Source of the DNA: Trachythela sp. YZ-2020 | Taxonomy: Eukaryota; Cnidaria; Anthozoa; Malacalcyonacea; Clavulariidae | Direction of reading: 5' to 3' | Assembly: GCA_016169945.1 (NCBI GenBank) | Contig: JADLSH010000217.1 | Coordinates: forward strand, 2,604,001-2,668,000 | Length of the DNA: 64,000 nt | Notes under the pieces: model-generated | Seen by the model: only the letters and a program-made list of their open reading frames with translations | Databases searched by the model: none | Told to the model about the DNA's origin: nothing | Shown: piece after piece, positions 1-14,465 of the stretch | How positions within the stretch are numbered: position 1 is the stretch's first letter | Layout of the letters: every line of letters begins with the position of its first letter | Translations under genes and position numbers: made by a program

Positions 1-3000
1 TGAAAGTGACATTGATGTTGACATTATCGTTGTTGGTGACATTGACATTGAAGCACTTGGACAAATGCATAACGTTGATTGTGTCATTGACGTGGATGGT
101 GACATTGACATTGATGGCGAGATATTTGGACAAATACATGACGTTGATGATGACATTGGCATTGATGGTGACACTACCATTGGCGGCGATTGATTGGTTT
201 GAAAATCAACCCTCGAAACAGACATTGATGGTGACTTTGACATTGATGTACTTGGACAAACACATAATGTTGATGCTGCCATTGTCGATGATGGCGGCAC
301 TTTCGTTGATGGTGGCATCGTCATTGATGTTGTCATTATATTGGATTGTGACATCGGCATTGATAGCGATATACTTGGACAAATACATAACGTTGATGAT
401 AACTTTGTTATTGATGGTGACACTACCATTGATGGTGATTGACTGTGTTGAGCATCAACTCTTGAAACTGACATTGATGACGACATTGATGCACTTGCAC
501 AAACACATAACGTTGATTGTGTCAGTGTCGTTGATTGTGATATTGACATTGATGGCGACATACTTGGACAAACACATGACGTTGATGATAACATTGACAT
601 TGACGGTGACACTACCATTGATAGTGATTGACTGGTTTGGACATCGACTCTCGAAACTAACATTGAGATTGATGGTGACATTGACATTGAGGGTGACATT
701 GGCATTGATGATGACGTTGACATCGATGGTGATGTACTTGGACAAATACACAACCTTGATGCTGTCATTTTCGTTGACGGCGGTACTTATGGTGTTGGTG
801 GTATCGCCGTTGACGGTGACATTATCTTGGATTGTGACACTGGCATTGATAGCGATGTACTTGGACAAATACATAACGTCGATGATGACATTGATATTGA
901 TGGTGACACTACCATTGATAGTGATTGACTGGTTTGGACATCGACTCTCGAAACTGAAACTGAGATTGATGGTGACATTGACATTGATGGCGACATTGAC
1001 ATTGATGCACTTGTACAAACACATAACGTTGATTGTGTCAGTGAAGTTGATTGTGATATTGACATTGATAGCGGCATACCTGGACAAATACATGACGTTG
1101 ATGATGACATTGACATTGATGGTGACAATACCATTGATAGTGATTGACTGGTTTGGACATCGACTCTCGAAACTAACATTGAGATTGATGGTGACATTGA
1201 CATTGAGGGTGACATTGGCATTGATGGTGACTTTGACATTGATAGCGATGTACTTGGACAAATACATAACGTTGATGCTGTCATTGTCGTTTTTGGCGGC
1301 ACTTTCGGTGTTGGTGTCATCGCCGTTGATGGTGACATTATCTTGGATTGTGACATTGGCATTGATAGCGATATACTTGGACAAGTACATGACGTTGATG
1401 ATGACATTGATATTGATGGTGACGCTACCATTGATAGTGATTGACTGGTTTGGACATCGACTCTCGAATCTGACATTGAGATTGATGGTGACTTTGACAA
1501 TGATAGTGATGTACTTGAACAAATGCATGACGTTGATGATGAAATTGATATTGATGGTGACCCTACCATTGATAGTGATTGACTAGTTTGGCTATCGACA
1601 CTCGAAACTGGCATTGAGATTGATGGTGTCATCAACATTGATGGTGATATTGGAATTGATGGTGAGTTTGACATTGATAGTGATGTACTTGGACAAATAC
1701 ATAACTTTGATGCTGTCATTTTCGTTGATGGCGGCACTTTCGGTGTTGGTGGCATCGTCGTTGATGGTGACATTATCTTGGATTGTGACATTGGCATTGA
1801 TAGCGATGTGCTTGGACAAATACATGACGTTGATGATAACATTGATATTGATGGTGACCCTACCATTGATAGTGATTGACTAGTTTGGCTATCGACACTC
1901 GAAACTGGCATTGATATTGATGGTGACATCAACATTGATGGTGATATTGGCATTGATGATGACTTTGACATTGACATTGATAGTGATGTACTTGGACAAA
2001 TACATATCTTTGATGCTGTCATTTTCGTTGATGGCGGCACTTTCGGTGTTGGTGGCATCGTCGTTGATGGTGACATTATCTTAGATTGTGACATTGGCAT
2101 TGATAGCGATGTACTTGGACAAATACATAACGTTGATGCTGTCATTGTCGTTTTTGGCGGCACTTTCGGTGTTGGTGTCATCGCCGTTGATGGTGACATT
2201 ATCTTGGATTGTGACATTGGCATTGATAGCGATATACTTGGACAAGTACATGACGTTGATGATGACATTGATATTGATGGTGACGCTACCATTGATAGTG
2301 ATTGACTGGTTTGGACATCGACTCTCGAATCTGACATTGAGATTGATGGTGACTTTGACAATGATAGTGATGTACTTGAACAAATGCATGACGTTGATGA
2401 TGAAATTGATATTGATGGTGACCCTACCATTGATAGTGATTGACTAGTTTGACTATCGACACTCGAAACTGGCATTGAGATTGATGGTGTCATCAACATT
2501 GATGGTGATATTGGAATTGATGGTGACTTTGACATTGACATTGATAGTGATGTACTTGGACAAATACATAACTTTGATGCTGTCATTTTCGTTGATGGCG
2601 GCACTTTCGGTGTTGGTGGCATCGTCGTTGATGGTGACATTATCTTAGATTGTGACATTGGCATTGATAGCGATGTACTTGGACAAATACATAACGTCGA
2701 TGATGACATTGATATTGATGGTGACACTACCATTGATAGTGATTGACTGGTTTGGACATCGACTCTCGAAACTGAAACTGAAATTGATGGTGACATTGAC
2801 ATTGATGGCGACATTGACATTGATGCACTTGTACAAACACATAACGTTGATTGTGTCAGTGAAGTTGATTGTGATATTGACATTGATAGCGGCATACCTG
2901 GACAAACACATGACGTTGATGATGACATTGACATTGATGGTGACACTACCATTGATCGTGATTGACTGGTTTGGACATCGACTCTCGAATCTGACATTGA

Positions 3001-6000
3001 GATTGATGGTGACTTTGACAATGATAGTGATGTACTTGAACAAATGCATGACGTTGATGATGAAATTGATATTGATGGTGACCCTACCATTGATAGTGAT
3101 TGACTGGTTTGGACATCGACTCTCGAAACTAACATTGAGATTGATGGTGACATTGACATTGAGGGTGACATTGTCATTGATGGTGACTTTGACATTGATA
3201 GAGATGTACTTGGACAAATACATAACTTTGATGCTGTCATTGTCGTTGATGGCGGCACTTTCGGTGTTGGTGGCATCGCCGTTGATGGTGACATTATCTT
3301 GGATTGTGACATTGGCATTGATAGCGATGTGCTTGGACAAATACATGACGTTGATGATAACATTGATATTGATGGTGACCCTACCATTGATAGTGATTGA
3401 CTAGTTTGGCTATCGACACTCGAAACTGGCATTGATATTGATGGTGACATCAACATTGATGGTGATATTGGCATTGATGATGACTTTGACATTGACATTG
3501 ATAGTGATGTACTTGGACAAATACATAACTTTGATGCTGTCATTTTCGTTGATGGCGGCACTTTCGGTGTTGGTGGCATCGTCGTTGATGGTGACATTAT
3601 CTTAGATTGTGACATTGGCATTGATAGCGATGTACTTGGACAAATACATAACGTCGATGATGACATTGATATTGATGGTGACACTACCATTGATAGTGAT
3701 TGACTGGTTTGGACATCGACTCTCGAAACTGAAACTGAAATTGATGGTGACATTGACATTGATGGCGACATTGACATTGATGCACTTGTACAAACACATA
3801 ACGTTGATTGTGTCAGTGAAGTTGATTGTGATATTGACATTGATAGCGGCATACCTGGACAAACACATGACGTTGATGATGACATTGACATTGATGGTGA
3901 CACTACCATTGATCGTGATTGACTGGTTTGGACATCGACTCTCGAATCTGACATTGAGATTGATGGTGACTTTGACAATGATAGTGATGTACTTGAACAA
4001 ATGCATGACGTTGATGATGAAATTGATATTGATGGTGACCCTACCATTGATAGTGATTGACTGGTTTGGACATCGACTCTCGAAACTAACATTGAGATTG
4101 ATGGTGACATTGACATTGAGGGTGACATTGTCATTGATGGTGACATTGACATTGATAGAGATGTACTTGGACAAATACATAACTTTGATGCTGTCATTGT
4201 CGTTGATGGCGGCACTTTCGGTGTTGGTGGCATCGCCGTTGATGGTGACATTATCTTGGATTGTGACATTGGCATTGATAGCGATATACTTGGACAAATA
4301 CATGACGTTGATGATGACACTGATATTGATGATGACACTACCATTGATAGTGATTGACTGGTTTGTACATCGACTCTCGAAACTGACATTGAGATTGATG
4401 GTGACTTTGACAATGATAGTGATGTACTTGAACAAATACATGACGTTGATGATGAAATTGATATTGATGGTGACCCTACCATTGATAGTGATTGACTAGT
4501 TTGGCTATCGACACTCGAGACTGGCATTGATATTGATGGTGACATCAACATTGATGGTGATATTGGAATTGATGGTGACTTTGACATTGATAGTGATGTA
4601 CTTGGACAAATACATAACTTTGATGCTGTCATTTTCGTTGATGGCGGCACTTTCGGTGTTGGTGGCATCGTCGTTGATGGTGACATTATCTTGGATTGTG
4701 ACATTGGCATTGAAAGCGATGTGCTTGGACAAATACATGACGTTGATGATAACATTGATAATGATGGTGACACTACCATTGATAGTGATTGACTTTGTTG
4801 AGCATAAACTCCCGAAACTGACACTGACATTGAAGGTGATATTGACATCGATGCACTTGCACAAACACATAACGTTGATTGTGTCAGTGACTTTGATTGT
4901 GACATTGACATCGATGGCGACATACTTGGACAAATACATGACGTTGATGATGACATTGATATTGATGGAGACACTGCCATTGATAGTGATTGACTGGTTT
5001 GAACATCGACTCGAAACTGACATTGAGATTGATGGTGACATTGACTTTGACGGTGACATTGGCATTGATGGTGACTTTGACATCGATAGTGATATACTTG
5101 GACAAATACATAACTTTGATGCTGTCATTTTCGTTGACGGCTGTACTTTCGGTGTTGGTGGCATCGCCGTTGATGGTGACATTATCTTGGATTGTGACAT
5201 TGGTATTGATAGCGAAATACTTGGACAAATACACAACGTTGATGATGACATCGATATTGATGGAGACACTACCATTGATAGTGATTGACTGGTTTGGACA
5301 TGGACTCTCGAAACTGAAACTGATGGTGACATTGACATTGATGGCGACATTGACATTGATGCACTTGTACAAACACATAACGTTGATTGTGTCAGTGAAG
5401 TTGATTGTGATATTGACATAGATAGCGGCATACCTGGACAAATACATGACGTTGATGATGACATTGACATTGATGGTGACACTACCATTGATAGTGATTG
5501 ACTGGTTTGGACATCGACTCTCGAAACTAACATTGAGATTGATGGTGACATTGACATTGAAGGTGACATTGGCATTGATGGTGACTTTGACATTGATAGC
5601 GATGTACTTGGACAAATACATAACTTTGATGCTGTCATTGTCGTTGATGGCGGCACTTTCGGTGTTGGTGTCATCGCCGTTGATGGTGACATTATCTTGG
5701 ATTGTGACATTGGCATTGATAGCGATATGCTTGGACAAGTACATGACGTTGATGATGACATTGATATTGATGGTGACGCTACCATTGATAGTGATTGACT
5801 GGTTTGGACATCGACTCTCGAATCTGACATTGAGATTGATGGTGACTTTGACAATGATAGTGATGTACTTGAACAAATGCATGACGTTGATGATGAAATT
5901 GATATTGATGGTGACCCTACCATTGATAGTGATTGACTAGTTTGGCTATCGACACTCGAAACTGGCATTGAGATTAATGGTGACATCAACATTGATGGTG

Positions 6001-9000
6001 ATATTGGAATTGATGGTGAGTTTGACATTGATAGTGATGTACTTGGACAAATACATAACTTTGATGCTGTCATTTTCGTTGATGGCGGCACTTTCGGTGT
6101 TGGTGGCATCGTCGTTGATGGTGACATTATCTTCGATTGTGACATTGGCATTGATAGCGATGTGCTTGGACACATACATGACGTTGATGATAACAATGAT
6201 ATTGATGGTGACCCTACCATTGATAGTGATTGACTAGTTTGGCTATCGACACTCGAAACTGGCATTGATATTGATGGTGACATCAACATTGATGGTGATA
6301 TTGGCATTGATGATGACTTTGACATTGACATTGATAGTGATGTACTTGGACAAATACATAACTTTGATGCTGTCATTTTCGTTGATGGCGGCACTTTCGG
6401 TGTTGGAGGCATCGTCGTTGATGGTGACATTATCTTAGATTGTGACATTGGCATTGATAGCGATGTGCTTGGACAAATACATGATGTTGATGATAACATT
6501 GATATTGATGGTGACACTACCATTGATAGTGATTGACTTTGTTGAGTATAAACTCCCGAAACTGAAACTGACATTGAAGGTGATATTGACATTGATGCAC
6601 TTGTACAAACACATAACGTTGATTGTGTCAGTGATTTTGATTGTGACATTGACATTGATGGCGACATTGACATTGATGCACTTGTACAAACACATAACGT
6701 TGATTGTGTCAGTGAAGTTGATTGTGATATTGACATTGATAGCGGCATACCTGGACAAACACATGACGTTGATGATGACATTGACATTGATGGTGACACT
6801 ACCATTGATCGTGATTGACTGGTTTGGACATCGACTCTCGAATCTGACATTGAGATTGATGGTGACTTTGACAATGATAGTGATGTACTTGAACAAATGC
6901 ATGACATTGATGATGAAATTGATATTGATGGTGACCCTACCATTGATAGTGATTGACTGGTTTGGACATCGACTCTCGAAACTAACATTGAGATTGATGG
7001 TGACATTGACATTGAGGGTGACATTGTCATTGATGGTGACATTGACATTGATAGAGATGTACTTGGACAAATACATAACTTTGATGCTGTCATTGTCGTT
7101 GATGGCGGCGCTTTCGGTGTTGGTGGCATCGCCGTTGATGGGTGACATTATCTTGGATTGTGACATTGGCATTGATAGCGATATACTTGGACAAATACAT
7201 GACGTTGATGATGACACTGATATTGATGATGACACTACCATTGATAGTGATTGACTGGTTTGTACATCGACTCTCGAAACTGACATTGAGATTGATGGTG
7301 ACTTTGACAATGATAGTGATGTACTTGAACAAATACATGACGTTGATGATGAAATTGATATTGATGGTGACCCTACCATTGATAGTGATTGACTAGTTTG
7401 GCTATCGACACTCGAGACTGGCATTGATATTGATGGTGACATCAACATTGATGGTGATATTGGAATTGATGGTGACTTTGACATTGATAGTGATGTACTT
7501 GGACAAATACATAACTTTGATGCTGTCATTTTCGTTGATGGCGGCACTTTCGGTGTTGGTGGCATCGTCGTTGATGGTGACATTATCTTGGATTGTGACA
7601 TTGGCATTGAAAGCGATGTGCTTGGACAAATACATGACGTTGATGATAACATTGATAATGATGGTGACACTACCATTGATAGTGATTGACTTTGTTGAGC
7701 ATAAACTCCCGAAACTGACACTGACATTGAAGGTGATATTGACATCGATGCACTTGCACAAACACATAACGTTGATTGTGTCAGTGACTTTGATTGTGAC
7801 ATTGACATCGATGGCGACATACTTGGACAAATACATGACGTTGATGATGACATTGATATTGATGGAGACACTGCCATTGATAGTGATTGACTGGTTTGAA
7901 CATCGACTCTCGAAACTGACATTGAGATTGATGGTGACATTGACTTTGACGGTGACATTGGCATTGATGGTGACTTTGACATCGATAGTGATATACTTGG
8001 ACAAATACATAACTTTGATGCTGTCATTTTCGTTGACGGCTGTACTTTCGGTGTTGGTGGCATCGCCGTTGATGGTGACATTATCTTGGATTGTGACATT
8101 GGTATTGATAGCGAAATACTTGGACAAATACACAACGTTGATGATGACATCGATATTGATGGAGACACTACCATTGATAGTGATTGACTGGTTTGGACAT
8201 GGACTCTCGAAACTGAAACTGATGGTGACATTGACATTGATGGCGACATTGACATTGATGCACTTGTACAAACACATAACGTTGATTGTGTCAGTGAAGT
8301 TGATTGTGATATTGACATTGATAGCGGCATACCTGGACAAATACATTACGTTGATGATGACATTGACATTGATGGTGACACTACCATTGATAGTGATTGA
8401 CTGGTTTGGACATCGACTCTCGAAACTAACATTGAGATTGATGGTGACATTGACATTGAAGGTGACATTGGCATTGATGGTGACTTTGACATTGATAGCG
8501 ATGTACTTGGACAAATACATAACTTTGATGCTGTCATTGTCGTTGATGGCGGCACTTTCGGTGTTGGTGTCATCGCCGTTGATGGTGACATTATCTTGGA
8601 TTGTGACATTGGCATTGATAGCGATATGCTTGGACAAGTACATGACGTTGATGATGACATTGATATTGATGGTGACGCTACCATTGATAGTGATTGACTG
8701 GTTTGGACATCGACTCTCGAATCTGACATTGAGATTGATGGTGACTTTGACAATGATAGTGATGTACTTGAACAAATGCATGACGTTGATGATGAAATTG
8801 ATATTGATGGTGACCCTACCATTGATAGTGATTGACTAGTTTGGCTATCGACACTCGAAACTGGCATTGAGATAAATGGGGACATCAACATTGATGGTGA
8901 TATTGGAATTGATGGTGAGTTTGACATTGATAGTGATGTACTTGGACAAATACATAACTTTGATGCTGTCATTTTCGTTGATGGCGGCACTTTCGGTGTT

Positions 9001-11042
9001 GGTGGCATCGTCGTTGATGGTGACATTATCTTCGATTGTGACATTGGCATTGATAGCGATGTGCTTGGACACATACATGACGTTGATGATAACAATGATA
9101 TTGATGGTGACCCTACCATTGATAGTGATTGACTAGTTTGGCTATCGACACTCGAAACTGGCATTGATATTGATTGTGACATCAACATTGATGGTGATAT
9201 TGGCATTGATGATGACTTTGACATTGACATTGATAGTGATGTACTTGGACAAATACATAACTTTGATGCTGTCATTTTCGTTGATGGCGGCACTTTCGGT
9301 GTTGGAGGCATCGTCGTTGATGGTGACATTATCTTAGATTGTGACATTGGCATTGATAGCGATGTGCTTGGACAAATACATGATGTTGATGATAACATTG
9401 ATATTGATGGTGACACTACCATTGATAGTGATTGACTTTGTTGAGTATAAACTCCCGAAACTGAAACTGACATTGAAGGTGATATTGACATTGATGCACT
9501 TGTACAAACACATAACGTTGATTGTGTCAGTGATTTTGATTGTGACATTGACATTGATGGCGACATACTTGGACAAATACATGACATTGATGATGACATT
9601 GATATTGATCGAGACACTACCATTGATAGTGATTGACTGGTTTGAACATCGACTCTCGAAACTGACATTGAGATTGATGGTGACATTGACTTTGACGGTG
9701 ACATTGGCATTGATGATGACTTTGACATTGATAGTGATGTACTTGGACAAATACATAACTTTGATGCTGTCATTGTCGTTGTTGGTGGCACTTCCTTTGA
9801 TGGTGGGATCGTCGTTGATGGTGGCATTGCAATTGATGGCGACATACTTGGACAAATACATGACTTTGATGATGACATTGATATTGATGGTGACACTACC
9901 ATTGATATTGATTGACTGATTTGGACATCGACTCTCGAAACTGATATAGAGATTGATGGTGACTTTGAAATTGATAGTGATGTACTTGGACAAGAACATA
10001 ACTTTGATGATGTCATTGTCGTCGATGACGGCACTTCGTTTGATGGTGGCATCGTCGTTGATTGTGACATTGGCATTGATTGCGACATACTTGGACAAAT
10101 ACATAACGTTGATGATAACATTGATATTGATGGTGACACTACCATTGATAGTGATTGACTTTGTTGAGCATAAACTCCCGAAACTGACACTGACATTGAA
10201 GGTGATATTGACATCGATGCACTTGCACAAACACATAACGTTGATTGTGTCAGTGACTTTGATTGTGACATTGACATCGATGGCGACATACTTGGACAAA
10301 TACATGACGTTGATGATGACATTGATATTGATGGAGACACTGCCATTGATGGTGATCGACTGGTTTGGACTTCGACTCTGGAAACTGACATTGAGATTGA
10401 CGGTGACATTGACATTGAGGGTGAGATTGGCATTGATGGTGACATTGACATCGACTGTGCATTTGACTCTGATAGCAATATACTAGGACAAATACATAAC
10501 TCTGATGATAATATTGATATTGATATTGATGGTGACACTACTATTGGTTTTGAATGACTTGTTTCAACATCGACTTTCGAAACTGACATTGACATTGATG
10601 GTGACGTTGACATCGATTGTGACATGGGTATTGATGGCGACTTTGACATTGACAGTGACGTACTTGGACAAATACATAATATTGATTCTGTCATTGTCGT
10701 CGATGGCGGCATCGTCGTTGATGTTGTCATTGTCTTTGATTGTGACATTGGCATTGATAGCGATGTACTTGGACAAATACATAACGTTGATGATAACATT
10801 GATATTGATGGTGACGCAACCATTGATGACAATTGACTGGGGTGAACATCAACTCTGGAAAGTGACATTGACGTTAATGATGGTTGACTTGGTTGACCAT
10901 CAACTCTGGCAACTAACATTGTCATTGATGACGACACTGACATTGACGGTGATTGGCTGGGCTGAACATCAGCTCTGGAAACTGACATTAGCATTGATGT
11001 TGATGGACTGGGTTGAATAGTAACAGTGAAATAGGCACAAAC
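1..11042 (-). CDS. Giant serine-rich repeat exon of a mucin-like surface protein, with frame breaks
   Basis: Read on the minus strand, this is one long serine-rich reading frame built on a 12-bp core (GACATTGATGGT on the plus strand, read as Ser-Met-Ser-Pro on the minus). Larger modules recur: SRVDVQTSQSLSM, SSSTSCICPS and PPTPKVPPSTTMTASKL. The exon probably begins at 11042, just after a polypyrimidine acceptor (ctatttttttag), and runs off the left edge, so both ends of the protein are missing. The frame is chosen because it is the longest (open stretches of about 900, 1397 and 874 codons) and because the same serine-rich frame is joined to SEA and transmembrane segments at 38-45 kb. Breaks: TAA at 8346-8348 where sister copies have TCA; an extra G near 7141; two missing bases near 5007; TAA at 787-789 where sister copies have AAA. 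Function (secreted or membrane mucin-like stalk) is inferred. It may be a real hypervariable gene with assembly errors, or a decaying one. Confidence 0.5.
2530..4287. repeat. 957-bp tandem duplication in the array
   Basis: About 2530-3330 matches about 3487-4287 at an offset of 957 bp with only occasional substitutions. A further 861-bp offset copy links about 1240-1590 with 2101-2451. These are older layers of the same expansion process. Confidence 0.75.
3750..9556. repeat. 2.9-kb tandem segmental duplication inside the serine-rich array (two units)
   Basis: About 3750-6646 is repeated almost base for base as about 6647-9556. Offsets checked at several anchors are 2896 before 7141, 2897 from 7141 to about 5007/7904 and 2899 afterwards; the changes come from an inserted G at 7141 and a missing TC near 5007. 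The second unit starts where the first ends, as expected for unequal crossing-over. Near-identity implies a recent event. Confidence 0.85.
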
Positions 11043-13480
11043 TAAAAAAATAGAGAACGCATAGAGGTTTGATTTAATCTTTTGCCTAGTCTCTTTCCCT
11101 AATGATACTGTTGTTACCAAAACAATGATAAGTTGAAATTTGATGATATATTTGTATTGAGGAATATTTATTTTCGAATAGACGGCACAAGAGGTCATAG
11201 GCGTACGAGGCTGATCCTCTTGAGGAGAGGAGTCACGTGAAAGATTGCCCGAATGTTTATGGAGGATTGTAATAATGAAATAGCCGAATTGAGCCCATTT
11301 TCTGACAAATTTGCCTGAATTTCTTCATTTTCCCAGAATTTGTTAGAATATTTTGGCAACCTCTTTCACAGACTATCTCCTCTATGGGAGCAGATACCCT
11401 GTTTGGAACTGGCCACGTGGCTTCCAGATCCCAGGGTGCTAAATTCGAATTGTACTGAGGGAAGGGTGGTCGACGAGCGTGTTTGTTGCCATTCGAAAAT
11501 TGCTACTTCTGTTTTACAATTTTGAAAAAATGTCTGTATGATATCAATGCAAAAGAAACTGTTTGTAAATGTTCATACTATAATGACGTGACTTCCTACG
11601 CATATCGTATAGTTTTGAATTACATTTCAAGCGTGGAGTTAGATCAGATTTCAAAACAATAGACCGTTCTGTCGGTCAACATTCAGGAAAGTACGCCGTA
11701 AAGAAATATACAAGAAAACATCTACAAGAATTACGAACGATATTCCCGTTTAGACTTTATAATTTAATGAAGGCTATGTTTACTGTGAAAATCTATCCTG
11801 AAACTCGAAACTAATGGATTTATTCAATGCTGAACGGTGGCATTGCGACGAAATATCGCCGAGATGCTCTAATTTGCAAAATATCCGTGTTGTTTGCAAT
11901 TGTAAACAATGGCTACGCCGACCAGTTTATTAAGCTAAAACGTCCCGCATCAACATTCGCAAAACTCAAGGATCACAACGCCTGGGCATATCAAAGTGCA
12001 AAAGCAATTAGTTTGTGGGCAACTCAATTTAAATTCTTTTCGCAGGTTACATTGCTTTGACAAAAGCTAATGTTACTTAATTTTGCTGCTTCTATAATGA
12101 AACACACAGTATATTTGTACTTTATGAAATAGAATATAGACAACTCTAGTATGTTAATAATTCTCAACCTTGAAATATGAGACCTCAATAAGCAGTGTAT
12201 CAGTACATTTAATATACACTGTTGTGTCATCAGAAAATATCTAAGACTTTAAAATGCCTATTGGAAACTGTGAATATTTTGTTAGGATAGAGACGGCAAA
12301 GACAAAGTCATATAAATATATAACTAATATAGCCAGGTCATATTATTTATATATGGTTGCTATTGCAATATATTGAACTCACTGCAAAGTTCAACTATAT
12401 GGAAATATTTTTGTAAACTTTATCTGAACTTTATATCCCCTTGCATATTTCTAGTGTGAGCCAAGTGAAGAATAAGGTATATAGTATCTTGCACTATATA
12501 CTTTATATGTGACAAATCTGTCGGATATACAGCATGACGAAAGCATTAACTAAGTCAATCGAACTAAGTGATCAAACATAATTTTGTACATAAGGCTCAG
12601 CCAATGTAATCTATGTTGAAGTTAGGACCCCCTTTGACTTGGCGTTGTATAGAACTCCCTCATTCTTTAAAAAATCCCCTATACTTTTGTCCTAGGAAAG
12701 TTCAATACATCAACTAAAATTATAACTAATTATCCTGGAGAAATAGAACGGGATTTATTAAAAAAATGCTCCCAGCTCGAGGCATTTCAACGCAGCGCTA
12801 ATTTATTGGGGGCTGTATACTTCAATATTTATCCGATATATCTAAATGAGAATCAACAGCACTTCAATGACACTGCTATATTTTGAATATATAAGGCATA
12901 AGCGAACATAACAACAATTTTAAGGTTGATATTTAAGCTCCAGTCGATCTGTTTGCCCGTGTCCAAACACACTCTCCATGTTTGTTTAACGTATAATAAT
13001 ATTCAATACAGTTCTGTGCTACCGACTCTCTTCAAATTACAGTTGCTTTTGCAAAACGTTTAACCTTCAACAAACACGAAAAACTTCTATACTCTATATA
13101 GACTATATGTTTGTAAACAATCATTCCATTGAGCATTGGCCATATTATAAAAGACAAAATTACAAATGAAAGATCAGAACTTTTGATACGAAACATATTA
13201 AGAGAGCAATAACAAAACCTTCAAACAAGACTTGCTTGGATTTTGAATTGTCCGATAATTTAGATAATTGTTTTAAACCCAAAAACGAACAAATCTTAGC
13301 AAAATTATTGATACTCCAGAACTCCAGTAGGACGCTCACTCATTGTAATTGACATTTAAACTTTTCAAGTGGAAGTATGTAATATGACACATTTCCCTCA
13401 CCCCCCTAAGACATTATAATTTTGGAGAGACACGTGACCAGCTCCAGCCAGGGTTTTTTCTCCCTAAGAGGAAAAAATCC
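11043..13480. other. No gene recognised
   Basis: AT-rich sequence. Short open frames (for example at 11340-11525 and 11827-12060) show no family resemblance and no convincing splice sites. Upstream exons of the minus-strand serine-rich gene should lie to the right of 11042, but I could not identify them here. Confidence 0.5.
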
Positions 13481-13484
13481 TGAG

Positions 13485-14456
13485 AACGAGGTTGACATAG
13501 ACAATCTGATACCCGCGATGTGACATAGACAATCTTATACCCGAGAGGTGATAGAGACAATCTTTTACCCAAGAGGTGACACGGACAATCTTACACCCGA
13601 GAGGTGACATGGACAATTATCTTATGCCCAAGAGGTGAAAAAGGGAATCTCGTACCCGAAAGGTGCCATAGACAATCTTATATCCGGAAGGTGATATACT
13701 GTAGACAATCTTATACCCGAGAGGTGACATAGACAATCTTATACCCGAGAGGTGAGATGGACAATCTTATATCCGAGAGGTGACATAGACAATCTTATAC
13801 CCGAGAGGTGACATAGACAATCTTATACCCGAGAGGTGACATAGACAATCTTATTCCCGAAATGTGATATAGACAATCTTATACCCGAAATATGACATAG
13901 GCAATCGTATACCCGAGTTGTGACTTAGACAAAGTTATACCCGACAGGTGCATGACATGGACAATCTTATTCCCGAGGGGTGACATAGACAATCTTATAC
14001 ACGAGAGATGACATGAATAGACAATCTTACACCCGAGATGTAACATAGACAATCTTATACTCCAGAGTTGATATACGCAATCTTATACCCAAGACTTGGC
14101 ATAGCCAATCTTATACCTGAGAGGTGAAGTACCTCTGAAATACCCGAGAGATGACATAGACGAGTCTAATACCCGAGAAGTAACATAGACGAGTGTTTTA
14201 CACGAGATGTGACATAGACAATCTTATACCCGAGAAGTGACATGGATAATCTTGTACCTGAGAGGTGAGATGGACAATTTTATAGCCGAGAGGTGACATA
14301 GACAATCTTATACCCGACAGGTAACATAGACAATCTCATACCAGCGACAGGTGACATATACAATCTTATACCCGAGAGATGACATGAATAGACAGTTTTA
14401 TACACGAGATGTGATCTAGACAATCTTATTCCGGACATGTGACATAGACAGTCTTA
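13485..14456. repeat. 28-bp minisatellite, first block
   Basis: About 34 degenerate copies of a 28-bp unit containing GACATAGACAATCTTATACC followed by CGAGAGGT. Units vary by substitution and small indels. The array is split by a transposon at 14466 and resumes at 16112. Confidence 0.9.
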
Positions 14457-14465
14457 TACCCGAGA

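Larger units (their letters stand above)
1..10990. repeat. Hierarchical tandem array (12-bp core, 138/219/298-bp modules, kb-scale duplications)
   Basis: The core is a degenerate 12-mer GACATTGATGGT. Modules are delimited by GATTGACTGGTTTGGACATC, seen near 625, 924, 1142, 1440, 2302, 2742, 2962, 3100 and onward, giving spacings of roughly 138, 219 and 298 bp. All observed lengths are close to multiples of three. Above that lie kb-scale tandem duplications listed separately. Repeats of this kind expand and contract by unequal exchange. Confidence 0.9.

Noticed and set aside
6..1586. Long plus-strand Thr-Leu-Met-Val reading frame
   Set aside because: Hydrophobic by-product of the 12-bp repeat; the minus serine-rich frame is longer and continues into SEA/membrane segments elsewhere.
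4527..5288. Plus-strand Asp-rich frame (DIDGDIDFDGDIGIDGD) resembling calcium-binding EF-hand or thrombospondin type 3 repeats
   Set aside because: It is the antisense of the serine-rich repeat, appears only after a local frameshift and is stopped by GATTGA at module ends; no supporting domain context.
455..8781. Minus-strand Thr-Ile-Asn-Val reading frames with many Asn-x-Ser/Thr sites
   Set aside because: Shadow frame of the same repeat, interrupted at every large module; kept only as part of the multi-frame observation.
11042..11198. Hydrophobic N-terminal extension (YIIKFQLIIVLVTTVSL) as a signal peptide for the serine-rich array
   Set aside because: The stretch includes a polypyrimidine acceptor immediately before 11042, so it is better explained as intron.
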